DNA of 64,000 bases, from positions 1 to 64,000 of the IMG/VR virus record IMGVR_UViG_3300042923_000524, one strand, 5' to 3'. The notes beneath the pieces were generated by a model. It made no database searches, was not told where the DNA came from, and saw only the letters and a program-made list of their open reading frames with translations. The stretch is from a virus. Positions 51,544-59,503 of this stretch are shown here, piece after piece (positions within the stretch are counted from its first letter, which is position 1; each line of letters begins with the position of its first letter). A program made the position numbers and the translations under genes.

Positions 51544-52572
51544 TTATAAGTCACTCAATCCTTTTTTCTCTACTTCCTTCATGCCATTTTCATCAAAGTA
51601 TTTGCCCAGTTCTTCATCAACTTCAGTATCATTATAAATTGACACCATATCTGTTGACTCCCAACCTACTATACTTTTTATAACTTCCGCAGGAATATTA
51701 TTTTTACACATCTCAGTAGTATAGAAATGTCTTAAACTATGCCAGTAAAAATCAACACCTAATATTTGTGAGAACGTCATTGCATAACTATCTAATAAAG
51801 TTGTGTCTGCTGGCTTATTTGATTTACCATATGAACTCCAAAACAACTCTTCACCTATAATTCCTAATTCTTCTCTTTGTTTCATCCACAAATCAAAATA
51901 GGGTTTAAATTTACCAACTATAATATATTTAAAAATTAACTTACCCTTAGAACTTCTGCCTTTAGTTTTTATCTTTTCTGGTGTTTTATATAAAGAACCA
52001 TACATAATATTTTCATCTTTAAAATAACTTACTTTAAATCTAAGCAATTCTGATTTTCTAGCTCCACTTGCGACCCCTAAAGCAAAAGCACAAGCTTGTT
52101 GATATTTCTTATTTTCCATAAGATAATCTAATAAAAATTGCACTTGCTCATCTGTTAAAACAGTCTTTTCTCTTACTGCTTGTTTAACTGGTGCTGGGAC
52201 TTTATTGATTATATTTCTGAAAGCAGGATATAAATCATCCATCATTGACTCTATAAAATTTGACATACTGCTTATAGAAGACTTTAATCTTCTTATTCTA
52301 CTAGAACTATGTTTCAACTCATTTAATAAATAATTTTGGTATTTCATTATATCTCTTTTATTTACCTCATAAAATATCTTATTATTATTCTTTTGTAGAT
52401 TCCAGACATAAAAAATCCTAATATCATCGTGATATGATTCAATTGTTCTAGGACTCTTATCAACCGATTGAAGATACTCTATAAAATCGTTAAGTAAATC
52501 TTTATTCTCTTGACAAACTTTACTATATAATTCCTCGGTTACTATATTATTATATATTGATGCTCTTGCCAT
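51544..52572 (-). CDS. tyrosine recombinase (XerC/D-integrase type)
   Basis: 342 aa, ATG with SD AAGGAGTG. The N-terminal SAM-like DNA-binding domain (residues ~22-130) contains SPRTIESYHDD. The catalytic set is R172 (ARKSELLR), K204 region (KTKGR), H278-x-x-R281 (HSLRHF), W304 in place of the second His (GWES) and nucleophile Y313 (SIYND). It could integrate or excise the prophage, resolve dimers of a plasmid-like prophage, or mobilise the island. It coexists with the large serine integrase at 29.1 kb. An adjacent repressor-like gene supports a lysogeny module. Confidence 0.88.
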   Translation of the reverse strand: MARASIYNNIVTEELYSKVCQENKDLLNDFIEYLQSVDKSPRTIESYHDDIRIFYVWNLQKNNNKIFYEVNKRDIMKYQNYLLNELKHSSSRIRRLKSSISSMSNFIESMMDDLYPAFRNIINKVPAPVKQAVREKTVLTDEQVQFLLDYLMENKKYQQACAFALGVASGARKSELLRFKVSYFKDENIMYGSLYKTPEKIKTKGRSSKGKLIFKYIIVGKFKPYFDLWMKQREELGIIGEELFWSSYGKSNKPADTTLLDSYAMTFSQILGVDFYWHSLRHFYTTEMCKNNIPAEVIKSIVGWESTDMVSIYNDTEVDEELGKYFDENGMKEVEKKGLSDL

Positions 52573-52592
52573 TTAATTTCACTCCTTATGTA

Positions 52593-52602
52593 TTTTTATA
52601 TT
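52593..52602 (-). promoter_or_regulatory. intergenic AATATAAAA motif copy
   Basis: Minus strand AATATAAAAATACAT followed by AAGGAGTG, the recombinase SD. Confidence 0.45.
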
Positions 52603-52645
52603 ATTTATTTATATATCAAACATTTCTGTTTATTTCCAAACTAAA

Positions 52646-52667
52646 AGAGAGTATCTTACAACTCCCT
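52646..52667 (-). terminator. small terminator behind the Cys-rich gene
   Basis: Minus strand AGGGAGT/ACTCTCT (one G-U) with an 8-nt loop and TTTT, overlapping the stop codon. Confidence 0.6.
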
Positions 52668-52852
52668 TATTTTCCACGTTTACAAACGCATCCCAAGCCT
52701 TTTCCTTTTGCCAACTTAATTTTGTAATTAGCAAATTCCTTGCAATCATCTTTGTCTTTACATTTCTCACAATGTGAACTATCGTAAATTTTATACTCTT
52801 TACGCTTTTCTCTGGTATCTGGATTATTCTTACTTGATTTCTTAGTTGCCAT
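52667..52852 (-). CDS. small Cys-rich basic protein
   Basis: 61 aa from ATG 52852, 8 nt behind SD AGGAAG; an in-frame GTG at 52861 overlaps the SD. Lys-rich N-terminus (MATKKSSKNN) then CEKCKDKDDC and CVCKRGK: four to six Cys for one zinc site. Flanked by terminators, so it is an independent unit at the start of the island. Function unknown. Confidence 0.65.
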   Translation of the reverse strand: MATKKSSKNNPDTREKRKEYKIYDSSHCEKCKDKDDCKEFANYKIKLAKGKGLGCVCKRGK

Positions 52853-53057
52853 AACTTTCACTTCCTAAATTTATTGCTTATATTTAACACTCAAATGCTT
52901 CTGTGAGTGATTATATTAAAGTTTGGTAAATGTTTATGTGTTTTAGGTATAAACTATTACTAACCTTAAAACTTAAATTAAACGCACGTTATTTGTGTTT
53001 GGACTAACTTTAAACCAAACCAAAATTTGGTTGAAACAATATTAAAAAATAGTAAAA
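52853..53057. other. intergenic gap at island boundary
   Basis: 205 nt without a gene. It contains an 11-nt near-palindrome CCAAAATTTGG (53020-53030) and a hairpin CACTCA/TGAGTG near 52890-52909. TATAAT on the minus strand (52915-52910) has no convincing -35. It could hold the promoter of the Cys-rich gene. Confidence 0.35.
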
Positions 53058-53107
53058 AATAAGAGAAAGGCACGAGCCTTTTGAGCATCAGCAACCTTTC
53101 TCTTATT
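53058..53107 (-). terminator. strong terminator ending the head/tail-tube transcript
   Basis: Minus strand AATAAGAGAAAGG (53107-53095) pairs with CCTTTCTCTTATT (53070-53058), 13 bp, followed by a T-run. It lies between head/tail-tube genes and the island, so downstream tail genes need read-through or a new promoter. Confidence 0.9.
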
Positions 53108-53117
53108 GTTGTTTTAT

Positions 53118-53312
53118 TTAGTTTTCGTCTTGTATAACTTCAGCCTTTTTATTATGTTTTTTAGGTTCTAAATCAGTCCATTCAAAGTCAATGGGTTCAA
53201 ACAAAACCTTTATCTTATCTAAACTTAATTCTTTCTTCAGTTCTTCTAAATTATAAGTTTGACTAATACTATACTTCATTGCAGATGGATGATTATATTT
53301 TAAATATTTCAC
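53118..53312 (-). CDS. small protein behind the tail tube gene
   Basis: 64 aa, GTG start with a weak SD (GGACGTGA). Begins MKYLKYNHPSAMKYSISQTY, a beta start with a helix (LEELKKELSLDKIKVLF) and a charged tail. It follows the tail tube gene closely; a tail chaperone or minor virion role is possible by position. Confidence 0.55.
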   Translation of the reverse strand: MKYLKYNHPSAMKYSISQTYNLEELKKELSLDKIKVLFEPIDFEWTDLEPKKHNKKAEVIQDEN

Positions 53313-53329
53313 TCAATTCACGTCCAATC

Positions 53330-54127
53330 TTAAACAGCCTCATCATTTAATTTGACGATATCTACAAATTCTCTTTCTACACTTGCGTTAAGAATTGTAT
53401 AGCAATCACAATCAAACGCCAGCTCTGTTGCTGAATCTGAAGCCATTGTTAATTCAAATTCTGGCTTTACTTTAGCTTTGTGAACTTTAAATGTTACAGG
53501 TACTTTTAAACCAGTTACATCATCATCAACTAAACCCCTACCAGTAATTGTAATAAATGAAGGGAAGTCTGCTGCTGTTATTTTTATATTCTCTGCTGCT
53601 GTACCTGAAGTATAATCATAAAATGCTATAAATTTAGTATTCTCTGGGGCAGTTGTTGCATTTAGAGTAACTTCTGCACCAGTTATACTATATTCATTTA
53701 CTGTTGTTGCAGGAGTTCCAACTGTTTGTTCTATACCTAAATCTCTCTCACCACTAAGTTTATAAATCTTTAAAGTACCTGCTAATGGTGTTTTAGAAAG
53801 AGTTATTGTGTTTGTTGCACTTGCTGATAAAATATCTTTCTTTGGGGTAGAAACCGCACCAGTTGTCACATCTCTTCCGAGTTTTACAGCCAATGCTTTA
53901 ATGTCAACAAGTGGTAAAACTGAATTGAACATACAATCCTTAGTGTGGTCGAGGTCTAGTAGCTTGTAATTCCCCTGTCCCCCTCGAATTGGAAGTCTTT
54001 CAGCAGTTGTTTGTACTGTGGAACTTTTGGCATAGTCTACAGAAAATAAAAAATCACCATATCCAGAAGCTGCATATTCCGATACATTATAATCTAAAAC
54101 TTCTTTTATTACGAAAGTATTGCTCAT
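53330..54127 (-). CDS. major tail tube protein
   Basis: 265 aa, ATG with SD AAGGAGG. Beta-rich throughout. The N-terminal SNTFVIKEVLDYNVSEYA and C-terminal TFKVHKAKVKPEFELTMASD fit siphoviral tube proteins. Residues ~90-190 look like an inserted Ig-like decoration domain (NTITLSKTPLAGTLKIYKLS, GAEVTLNATTAPENTKFIAF). Position between connectors and tape measure supports the call. Its SD is preceded by a motif copy. Confidence 0.75.
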   Translation of the reverse strand: MSNTFVIKEVLDYNVSEYAASGYGDFLFSVDYAKSSTVQTTAERLPIRGGQGNYKLLDLDHTKDCMFNSVLPLVDIKALAVKLGRDVTTGAVSTPKKDILSASATNTITLSKTPLAGTLKIYKLSGERDLGIEQTVGTPATTVNEYSITGAEVTLNATTAPENTKFIAFYDYTSGTAAENIKITAADFPSFITITGRGLVDDDVTGLKVPVTFKVHKAKVKPEFELTMASDSATELAFDCDCYTILNASVEREFVDIVKLNDEAV

Positions 54128-54145
54128 GTAATATTCCTCCTTAAA

Positions 54146-54155
54146 ATTTTATATT
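54146..54155 (-). promoter_or_regulatory. AATATAAAAT motif copy before tail tube gene
   Basis: Minus strand TAACCAATATAAAATTTT starts with the stop codon of the upstream gene and runs into AAGGAGG. Confidence 0.5.
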
Positions 54156-54157
54156 GG

Positions 54158-54847
54158 TTATTCATTTATAATTTTTAAGCTATAATGCTTAATATTATTT
54201 TTTTTAATATATTCTTCGGTTGCATTACCATAAAGGCAGGGTGTCCAAGAATCAATCATCATTAATCTTTTATATTGGTCTATTATTTGATAATAACTTA
54301 ATTGACCTATATTTGTAGGATTTATAGAAGCATGTCTAGCACTAACCGTAGACATAATTTCAAGAAAACCTACTCCGTCTTTTTGTTTAATTTTTGATTC
54401 CATTTCTTTTTTTAATTTTCTTGCTCTTGCCATCATTTCAGCAGCAATTTTATTTGCTGGTTTATAATCATCATCTTTTTTATCAAAGTGATGTAAAACA
54501 CGCAATGACTCCATAAATAAAGAAATATTATTTTCATCAATAAAATTGTTCTCATTCAAATATAATTTTTCTTCTTTAAGTTTAATTTGTTCTGTTTCAA
54601 AAAAGTAATAAAGCATGGAAGCAAATTCTTGAAGATAGTCCTTATTTGAAAGTAATACATAGTAAAAACTTGATTTATTATCTTCATATATATCAATATA
54701 TTTATTAAAAAAATAAATATAAGTCATTAGATTTTCTTTTAAATTATTAATTTTAGGACACTTAAAAAATCCCATATTTTCATCAATGATTATGTTATAA
54801 CCTAAAAAAGCATTTGTTTTAATGTAAGTTTTAAGATTATCATCCAT
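54158..54847 (-). CDS. hypothetical virion or tail assembly protein
   Basis: 229 aa, ATG with SD AAAGGTGAG, overlapping the previous gene by 8 nt (coupled translation). Helical: NLMTYIYFFNKYIDIYEDNK, KIAAEMMARARKLKKEMESK. It lies between the tail terminator-like gene and the tube gene. I do not recognise the family. Confidence 0.6.
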   Translation of the reverse strand: MDDNLKTYIKTNAFLGYNIIIDENMGFFKCPKINNLKENLMTYIYFFNKYIDIYEDNKSSFYYVLLSNKDYLQEFASMLYYFFETEQIKLKEEKLYLNENNFIDENNISLFMESLRVLHHFDKKDDDYKPANKIAAEMMARARKLKKEMESKIKQKDGVGFLEIMSTVSARHASINPTNIGQLSYYQIIDQYKRLMMIDSWTPCLYGNATEEYIKKNNIKHYSLKIINE

Positions 54848-55325
54848 TTGAACTCACCTTTATAAAGTCAGAAACATGAAATACACAATAACTTCCCATG
54901 TAATTCTCATTAATTTCTAAATCACTTACAAGTTTTAACTTTGCTCTTCCTATTCCTAATTCTCTACTTTTATAAAACATAGTTTTTAACTGTTCATATA
55001 TATAATCATAACGATTTCCATAGTCAGTTCTAACTAAGGTATTACTACAAACTATATAAAAGTAAATATCTCCTTCAATATAAGTTTCGTCTTTAGGTTC
55101 AAATCCTTTAAACTGCATAGTCAATATACATTTCTCACCAGTTGCAATTTCTTTCTGACCTTTATATGGAAATATATAATTATAAACAGCATCGGTGGGG
55201 TCAATGGTTAGAGGAGGATTTAAAAAATCTGGTTGATTGATAGTTAATGCTTTTAAAAGATTTGTGTTCTCAATAAGTTTACTAATTATTATTCCTTTGT
55301 AATCTGTGAAAGTATTATTTGCCAT
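54840..55325 (-). CDS. tail terminator / tail completion-like protein
   Basis: 161 aa, ATG with SD AAGGAGGTG. Alpha/beta: MANNTFTDYKGIIISKLIEN, then TDYGNRYDYIYEQLKTMFYK and a final beta strand. Size, fold pattern and place before the tube gene resemble siphoviral tail terminators, the ring that stops tube growth and joins the head. Confidence 0.5.
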   Translation of the reverse strand: MANNTFTDYKGIIISKLIENTNLLKALTINQPDFLNPPLTIDPTDAVYNYIFPYKGQKEIATGEKCILTMQFKGFEPKDETYIEGDIYFYIVCSNTLVRTDYGNRYDYIYEQLKTMFYKSRELGIGRAKLKLVSDLEINENYMGSYCVFHVSDFIKVSSNG

Positions 55326-55337
55326 TTACCCACCTCC

Positions 55338-56537
55338 TTAAAATACATTCTTTAATGTAATTAATTTCTCAACAACCTTACTAATATCACTATTGTCAGT
55401 AGCTTTTAAAGTAATTGTTCCACTACTCTTTAATGCTTTAACCGTACAGGAATTTCCATCAATCACAACTAACTGATAACTTGTTGTATCTCCAGCAACA
55501 CTAAAAGTAAATGATTGTGCAATAGCCACACCATTATTATATTTTTGTGCAATATAAGTCTTAGTCTGATTAATTTTTATTTCGCTGTCAGGCAAACTTA
55601 CAGATGAAAGTGAATATGAATAATTAGTTTGTGGAAGTGCTGTTACATTTACAGTTATTGTATCAAAAATAGTGTTGTCACTTGCCAACTTCACAGTAAT
55701 TACACAATCATCAATTATATCTAAGGCTGTTACTAAGCCACTAGAATCAACCGTACAAACCAAAGGATTGCTACTTGTATAAGTTAAATCAGGAGTTGGT
55801 GAGATTGGTGTTCCATTATCATCTACTTGTACATTAAGTTGAAGTGTAGAACCTTCTTGAATATCTACAGTTTCACCATTTGTTATAGTTAGTGTAAATA
55901 TATGTGCTTCTTGTTGTTCAGCACACCATTTCAATTTAATAATCAACAACCCAACTTCTTTAACCCTATCAATGTCAATAACTTCATAATTATCAAATTC
56001 AGAAAGTTTATATATATCATTTCTTTCTATGTATTTTGTTATATCATTATTGGAAACTTTTATAGTTATTTCACCACTTGGTTGAATAATGTATTTGTTT
56101 TCATCAATCCCCAAATCACTAGACCTTGCACCACTTTCAACAATGTATGGTATTTGTATAGGTGTTGGGGAGATTGTTGGTTTATAGAAGGATAATACAC
56201 TTGTACATTGAGTTATCTTAAATGTTTTATGAGTAGGTATAACATTTTTTTCAATACTTGTTATTAACCATTTTTCAATACCCCATTCAAAAACAATTCC
56301 TATATTAAAAGGGGTTTCTAAAGTGACTTGTAGTATTTTATTATCTTTATTACTATCATTAAAAGCCACGTCTTGAATTACACAATCATAATCAATATTA
56401 CCAACTTTTATAACTTCTTTATTTGGTGCGTATTTTAGAAATTCTGCAAAATTATCAATACCATCATTAATAAGTCTCTCTTTATCAGTAGAGCCATTAT
56501 ATGAAATTCTAGCATTATAAATATCTATATAAGACAT
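55338..56537 (-). CDS. neck/head-closure protein with bacterial Ig-like domains
   Basis: 399 aa, ATG with SD AAGTAGGTGA. Residues 1-~130 have the beta-barrel-like pattern of head-closure or neck proteins (KVGNIDYDCVIQDVAFNDS, IGIVFEWGIEKWLITSI). Residues ~215-300 are a Big_2-type Ig fold (VDIQEGSTLQLNVQVDDNG, SNPLVCTVDSSGLVTALD) and ~305-399 a second related domain. Such domains decorate phage particles and bind host or mucus glycans. The fusion to a neck component is notable. Confidence 0.65.
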   Translation of the reverse strand: MSYIDIYNARISYNGSTDKERLINDGIDNFAEFLKYAPNKEVIKVGNIDYDCVIQDVAFNDSNKDNKILQVTLETPFNIGIVFEWGIEKWLITSIEKNVIPTHKTFKITQCTSVLSFYKPTISPTPIQIPYIVESGARSSDLGIDENKYIIQPSGEITIKVSNNDITKYIERNDIYKLSEFDNYEVIDIDRVKEVGLLIIKLKWCAEQQEAHIFTLTITNGETVDIQEGSTLQLNVQVDDNGTPISPTPDLTYTSSNPLVCTVDSSGLVTALDIIDDCVITVKLASDNTIFDTITVNVTALPQTNYSYSLSSVSLPDSEIKINQTKTYIAQKYNNGVAIAQSFTFSVAGDTTSYQLVVIDGNSCTVKALKSSGTITLKATDNSDISKVVEKLITLKNVF

Positions 56538-56539
56538 AC

Positions 56540-56857
56540 TTATTCACCTACTTGTCTTGGAGGATACAATGCCTTTGTTAAGGTAATAGAATCAAATACA
56601 ACTTTTCTATATAATTGTCTATCATTCTCTAATTGATTTAATCCTTCTAATTTAGAAATTAATCTTATAAAAGTTGGACTCTCAAGAAAAATTTCATTTG
56701 CACCAACAAGTTCTTCAATAAAAGATTGCAAATATTTCTGCCACTCTTTATTTTCCTCATATAAAGGTAATAGTTTAAATATATTACGGATTGTCTGGTC
56801 TAAAAATTCATCCATTGTTGTTTCTTTTATTTCATTATTGTATTTTATTTTTATCAT
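56540..56857 (-). CDS. head-tail connector-region protein
   Basis: 105 aa, ATG overlapping the preceding stop (TAATG). Helical (NIFKLLPLYEENKEWQKYLQ) with a basic/Pro end (KALYPPRQVGE). By position a connector or tail assembly protein; family not recognised. Confidence 0.55.
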   Translation of the reverse strand: MIKIKYNNEIKETTMDEFLDQTIRNIFKLLPLYEENKEWQKYLQSFIEELVGANEIFLESPTFIRLISKLEGLNQLENDRQLYRKVVFDSITLTKALYPPRQVGE

Positions 56858-57303
56858 TATTTGTCACCAGCCAATCCACTAAAGTTTGATTTTCTATTTT
56901 TTACAAAAGAGTATTTAGATTTTAATCTTTCACATTCATCTAAAGTATCTTGTTTTAATTTTAATAATTGATTTAAATGTTCTGCCTGAGAAGTCATTTT
57001 AAAATCTCTATCTGTAAACTTTTGTTTTATTACATTTTTGTTATTTACCTGTCTATCAATCCATTTTAATTTCATTAGATTTGCAAATATCTCAATTGTA
57101 TCCAAACTTAAATCTTGATTAAAAACTTTTGCTTCGTCATCAAAATCTCTAATATCCTCTCTTGGATATTCAAATTCAATAATTGCAGAATTTTTTAAAA
57201 CAATCATATCTGCTTCTGCATCCATAATTGTAGCTTCAGAATAAAATGGGTCTGTAATTTTACCTAAAAAACTTAAAAATAAATTATTATATGGGGTTGA
57301 CAT
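56857..57303 (-). CDS. head-tail adaptor (gp6-like position)
   Basis: 148 aa, ATG with SD AAGGGGGG. Starts NLFLSFLGKITDPFYSE and has helical bundle features (LDTIEIFANLMKLKWIDRQV) seen in connector adaptors behind capsid genes. A charged coiled coil follows (HLNQLLKLKQDTLDECERL). Inferred adaptor between portal and neck. Confidence 0.55.
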   Translation of the reverse strand: MSTPYNNLFLSFLGKITDPFYSEATIMDAEADMIVLKNSAIIEFEYPREDIRDFDDEAKVFNQDLSLDTIEIFANLMKLKWIDRQVNNKNVIKQKFTDRDFKMTSQAEHLNQLLKLKQDTLDECERLKSKYSFVKNRKSNFSGLAGDK

Positions 57304-57317
57304 TAATTATAACCCCC

Positions 57318-57803
57318 TTACTTCTTTTTACTTTGTTTTTCTTCTTTTTTCTCTTTAATAGCAGAATAAACATCAACACCTGTTATATCTTTAACCACTT
57401 CAATTTTATCCATGTCTTTAATTTCTTGTTCAATTGCTATAGAAGCCACCTTCTCTTTTATGGTGTCTGGAGCATTTTCAAGAGTAGATTTTATTTCTTC
57501 CACTTCTTTTTTTAACAATTCACCCACACCTACATTATCTATCAAAAATTCAGGCAAGTTTGACAAACCTAATTCTTCTCTAATAGCATTATCTTTTATT
57601 AAAAGGATACTTTCTTGAAATAAAACAGCTCCACCTCTAGTATTCATTTGGTCTTTTATTTCCTCTAATTCAATCTTTTTAACTGAATCTGGTTTATCCC
57701 ATAGTCTTTTTATACGATTATACTCTGAATAATAAGATACACTACCTGTATCATTATTAAAAACCTCTACCATTATATCTTTTTCTGTTGCTTTTTTAGC
57801 CAT
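57318..57803 (-). CDS. hypothetical head protein
   Basis: 161 aa, ATG with SD AAAGGAGAG. Helical with Lys-rich ends (MAKKATEKD, KEEKQSKKK). First gene after the capsid terminator-like hairpin. Possibly a head-completion or minor capsid factor. Not recognised. Confidence 0.6.
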   Translation of the reverse strand: MAKKATEKDIMVEVFNNDTGSVSYYSEYNRIKRLWDKPDSVKKIELEEIKDQMNTRGGAVLFQESILLIKDNAIREELGLSNLPEFLIDNVGVGELLKKEVEEIKSTLENAPDTIKEKVASIAIEQEIKDMDKIEVVKDITGVDVYSAIKEKKEEKQSKKK

Positions 57804-57854
57804 ATTTATTACTCTCCTTTTATGCCTTTAATTTTTAATTTTAAGTTAAATTAT

Positions 57855-57895
57855 AAAGAAGAATGGCAGGAGATTACCCTGCCATTTCCTTCTTT
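57855..57895 (-). terminator. strong hairpin behind capsid gene
   Basis: Minus strand AATGGCAGG pairs with CCTGCCATT, extended across a bulge by GAAG/CTTC-type pairs, followed by T-rich TTCTTTATAATTT. It probably reduces transcription past the highly expressed capsid gene or protects its mRNA. Confidence 0.75.
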
Positions 57896-57908
57896 TCATA
57901 TGTTTATA

Positions 57909-57918
57909 ATTTTATATT
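57909..57918 (-). promoter_or_regulatory. AATATAAAAT motif copy after capsid
   Basis: Minus strand TAATCAATATAAAATTAT starts with the capsid stop codon; it precedes the 57855 hairpin. Confidence 0.5.
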
Positions 57919-57920
57919 GA

Positions 57921-58907
57921 TTATACTAAAGCAGTATTTCTATACACTGAGTAGTAGTTCGTATTCAATACAGTGGTACCAATCTTTTTGTATGGTTGGA
58001 AGTCAAGTGAAGCATCTGCGTTCTTTCTTTCTTCAAGAATAGTTTGACCTTCCAAAAGAACCTTAACTATTTTTTCATCAGCAGTTCCACCAGTAGGAAT
58101 TATGAAAGCATATTGTGGGTTAAATATCTTAACCGCATTAGATTCATCTTCAAATGATTGAGGAAGCACTATTACGTTTGCACCTTCAAATCTACCAATA
58201 TAACCTTGATTTCTCATATCAGCCTTATCAGCATCACCTATAAAGTTTGCAGAAGGTGTTATTGTTCCAGCGAATTCTGGAGTGCAGATAATATTAGCAT
58301 TTCCACCATAAGCCTTAACAGTTGTGATTAATCTTCTCATTTCAGCAGCGTCAAAAGCAGCAGCAGAGTGTTTGTTAGCAGCAAGCAAATTAGCAAAAGT
58401 GCCTATTAAAGCAGTTTGTACGTCTTTGTAAATTGCCATTTCTATGCCGTCAATAATTAAATCTGTAAGCTCTGCAAAGTCCATATTGCCGTCTAAGAAT
58501 TGTTCAAATTCTATATAAACCGCACCGCCATAAGCGTAAGTAGTTACGTCAATTTCTTCTTTGTCAAGTCTTACTCTTTCATAAACTCCACCAAGACCAA
58601 CCTTAGTTATAAATCTCTTTACATTGTTTCTACCCAATTTCTTCTTAAACTTTGGTTTGTTACCTTGTGTGTATGATTTAACTTCTGCAAACATACCAAT
58701 AGCATCTTGAATTTTCTTAGGCATTACTTCATCTACAACTTCACCAATTATTTCAAATATAGTAAGTTTGTTTCTTCTATATGTATTATAATCTGGTGCA
58801 AGTTCTCTAAATTTATCTCTTAAAGCACCTTCCATATCTGTTTGTGAATAATCTGTAGGCACTTCTTTTTTATATACGGCAAGAGCCAATTGTTTCAATT
58901 CATTCAT
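57921..58907 (-). CDS. major capsid protein
   Basis: 328 aa, ATG with SD AAGGAGG. An N-terminal helix (ELKQLALAVYKKEV) then an HK97-like pattern: an E-loop-like basic region (KPKFKKKLGRNNVKRFITKV), long spine helix (FAELTDLIIDGIEMAIYKDV) and P-domain/A-domain strands (GNANIICTPEFAGTI, FEGANVIVLPQSF). Position after scaffold and decoration genes supports it. It is flanked by motif copies on both sides, consistent with high, separate expression. Confidence 0.85.
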   Translation of the reverse strand: MNELKQLALAVYKKEVPTDYSQTDMEGALRDKFRELAPDYNTYRRNKLTIFEIIGEVVDEVMPKKIQDAIGMFAEVKSYTQGNKPKFKKKLGRNNVKRFITKVGLGGVYERVRLDKEEIDVTTYAYGGAVYIEFEQFLDGNMDFAELTDLIIDGIEMAIYKDVQTALIGTFANLLAANKHSAAAFDAAEMRRLITTVKAYGGNANIICTPEFAGTITPSANFIGDADKADMRNQGYIGRFEGANVIVLPQSFEDESNAVKIFNPQYAFIIPTGGTADEKIVKVLLEGQTILEERKNADASLDFQPYKKIGTTVLNTNYYSVYRNTALV

Positions 58908-58925
58908 GTTTCTATTTCCTCCTTA

Positions 58926-58935
58926 TTTTTATATT
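58926..58935 (-). promoter_or_regulatory. AATATAAAA motif copy before capsid gene
   Basis: Minus strand TAATAACAAATATAAAAATA leads into AAGGAGG of the capsid gene and begins with the upstream stop codon. Confidence 0.55.
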
Positions 58936-58940
58936 TGTTA

Positions 58941-59483
58941 TTATCCTCTTAAACAAGCTAATTTAAGTCCGTCTCTACCATTTGGCAATTTAACTGCTTC
59001 TACAACTTTAAATTCAACTACAGCAGTTGCAGTTGTAGCAGCTTTTAATTCAATATAACCAGAAGTTGATGGTATTGCGAATACGGTTGTTGCATCTATA
59101 GCAGCCTTTACAGCAGCGAAATCAGCATAAGTAACATCATCCCAAACTATTGCATTGGTTTCTATGATGTCATTTGCATCTAAAGCACCAAGTCTAGGTA
59201 AGAATGTTCCTGTTTTTACAGCAAATTTATTTCTACCTTCACCATCATATAATTTTTCTACACTATAATGTAAAAATACCTTGTCTGTAACTGCATCTGG
59301 AAGTAATACCTTTTTACCTACATGGTCTACTCTTAAAAGCATACCATTTTCTGCTGGAATAGTTGCGAAATCTGTTCCATCTAAAGGATACTGTGTTACC
59401 AAATTACCTGTTCTTGACGCTGCAAGTCTATTGACTTCTACTACTGAATATTCACCTGCTGGTGTTAATTTAACTTGACCCAT
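58941..59483 (-). CDS. head decoration-like protein
   Basis: 180 aa, ATG with SD TAGGAGG. Beta-rich and Ala/Thr-rich (TATAVVEFKVVEAV), higher in Ala/Val than neighbours, as many decoration proteins are. Its gene lies between scaffold and capsid. No specific family recognised. Confidence 0.5.
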   Translation of the reverse strand: MGQVKLTPAGEYSVVEVNRLAASRTGNLVTQYPLDGTDFATIPAENGMLLRVDHVGKKVLLPDAVTDKVFLHYSVEKLYDGEGRNKFAVKTGTFLPRLGALDANDIIETNAIVWDDVTYADFAAVKAAIDATTVFAIPSTSGYIELKAATTATAVVEFKVVEAVKLPNGRDGLKLACLRG

Positions 59484-59503
59484 TCTATATTCCTCCTAAT
59501 TTC

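Noticed and set aside
54158-56857. Programmed frameshift in tail assembly chaperones
   Set aside because: Overlaps at 54840-54847 and 56857 are ordinary stop/start couplings; no slippery heptamer with a long overlapping frame was found.
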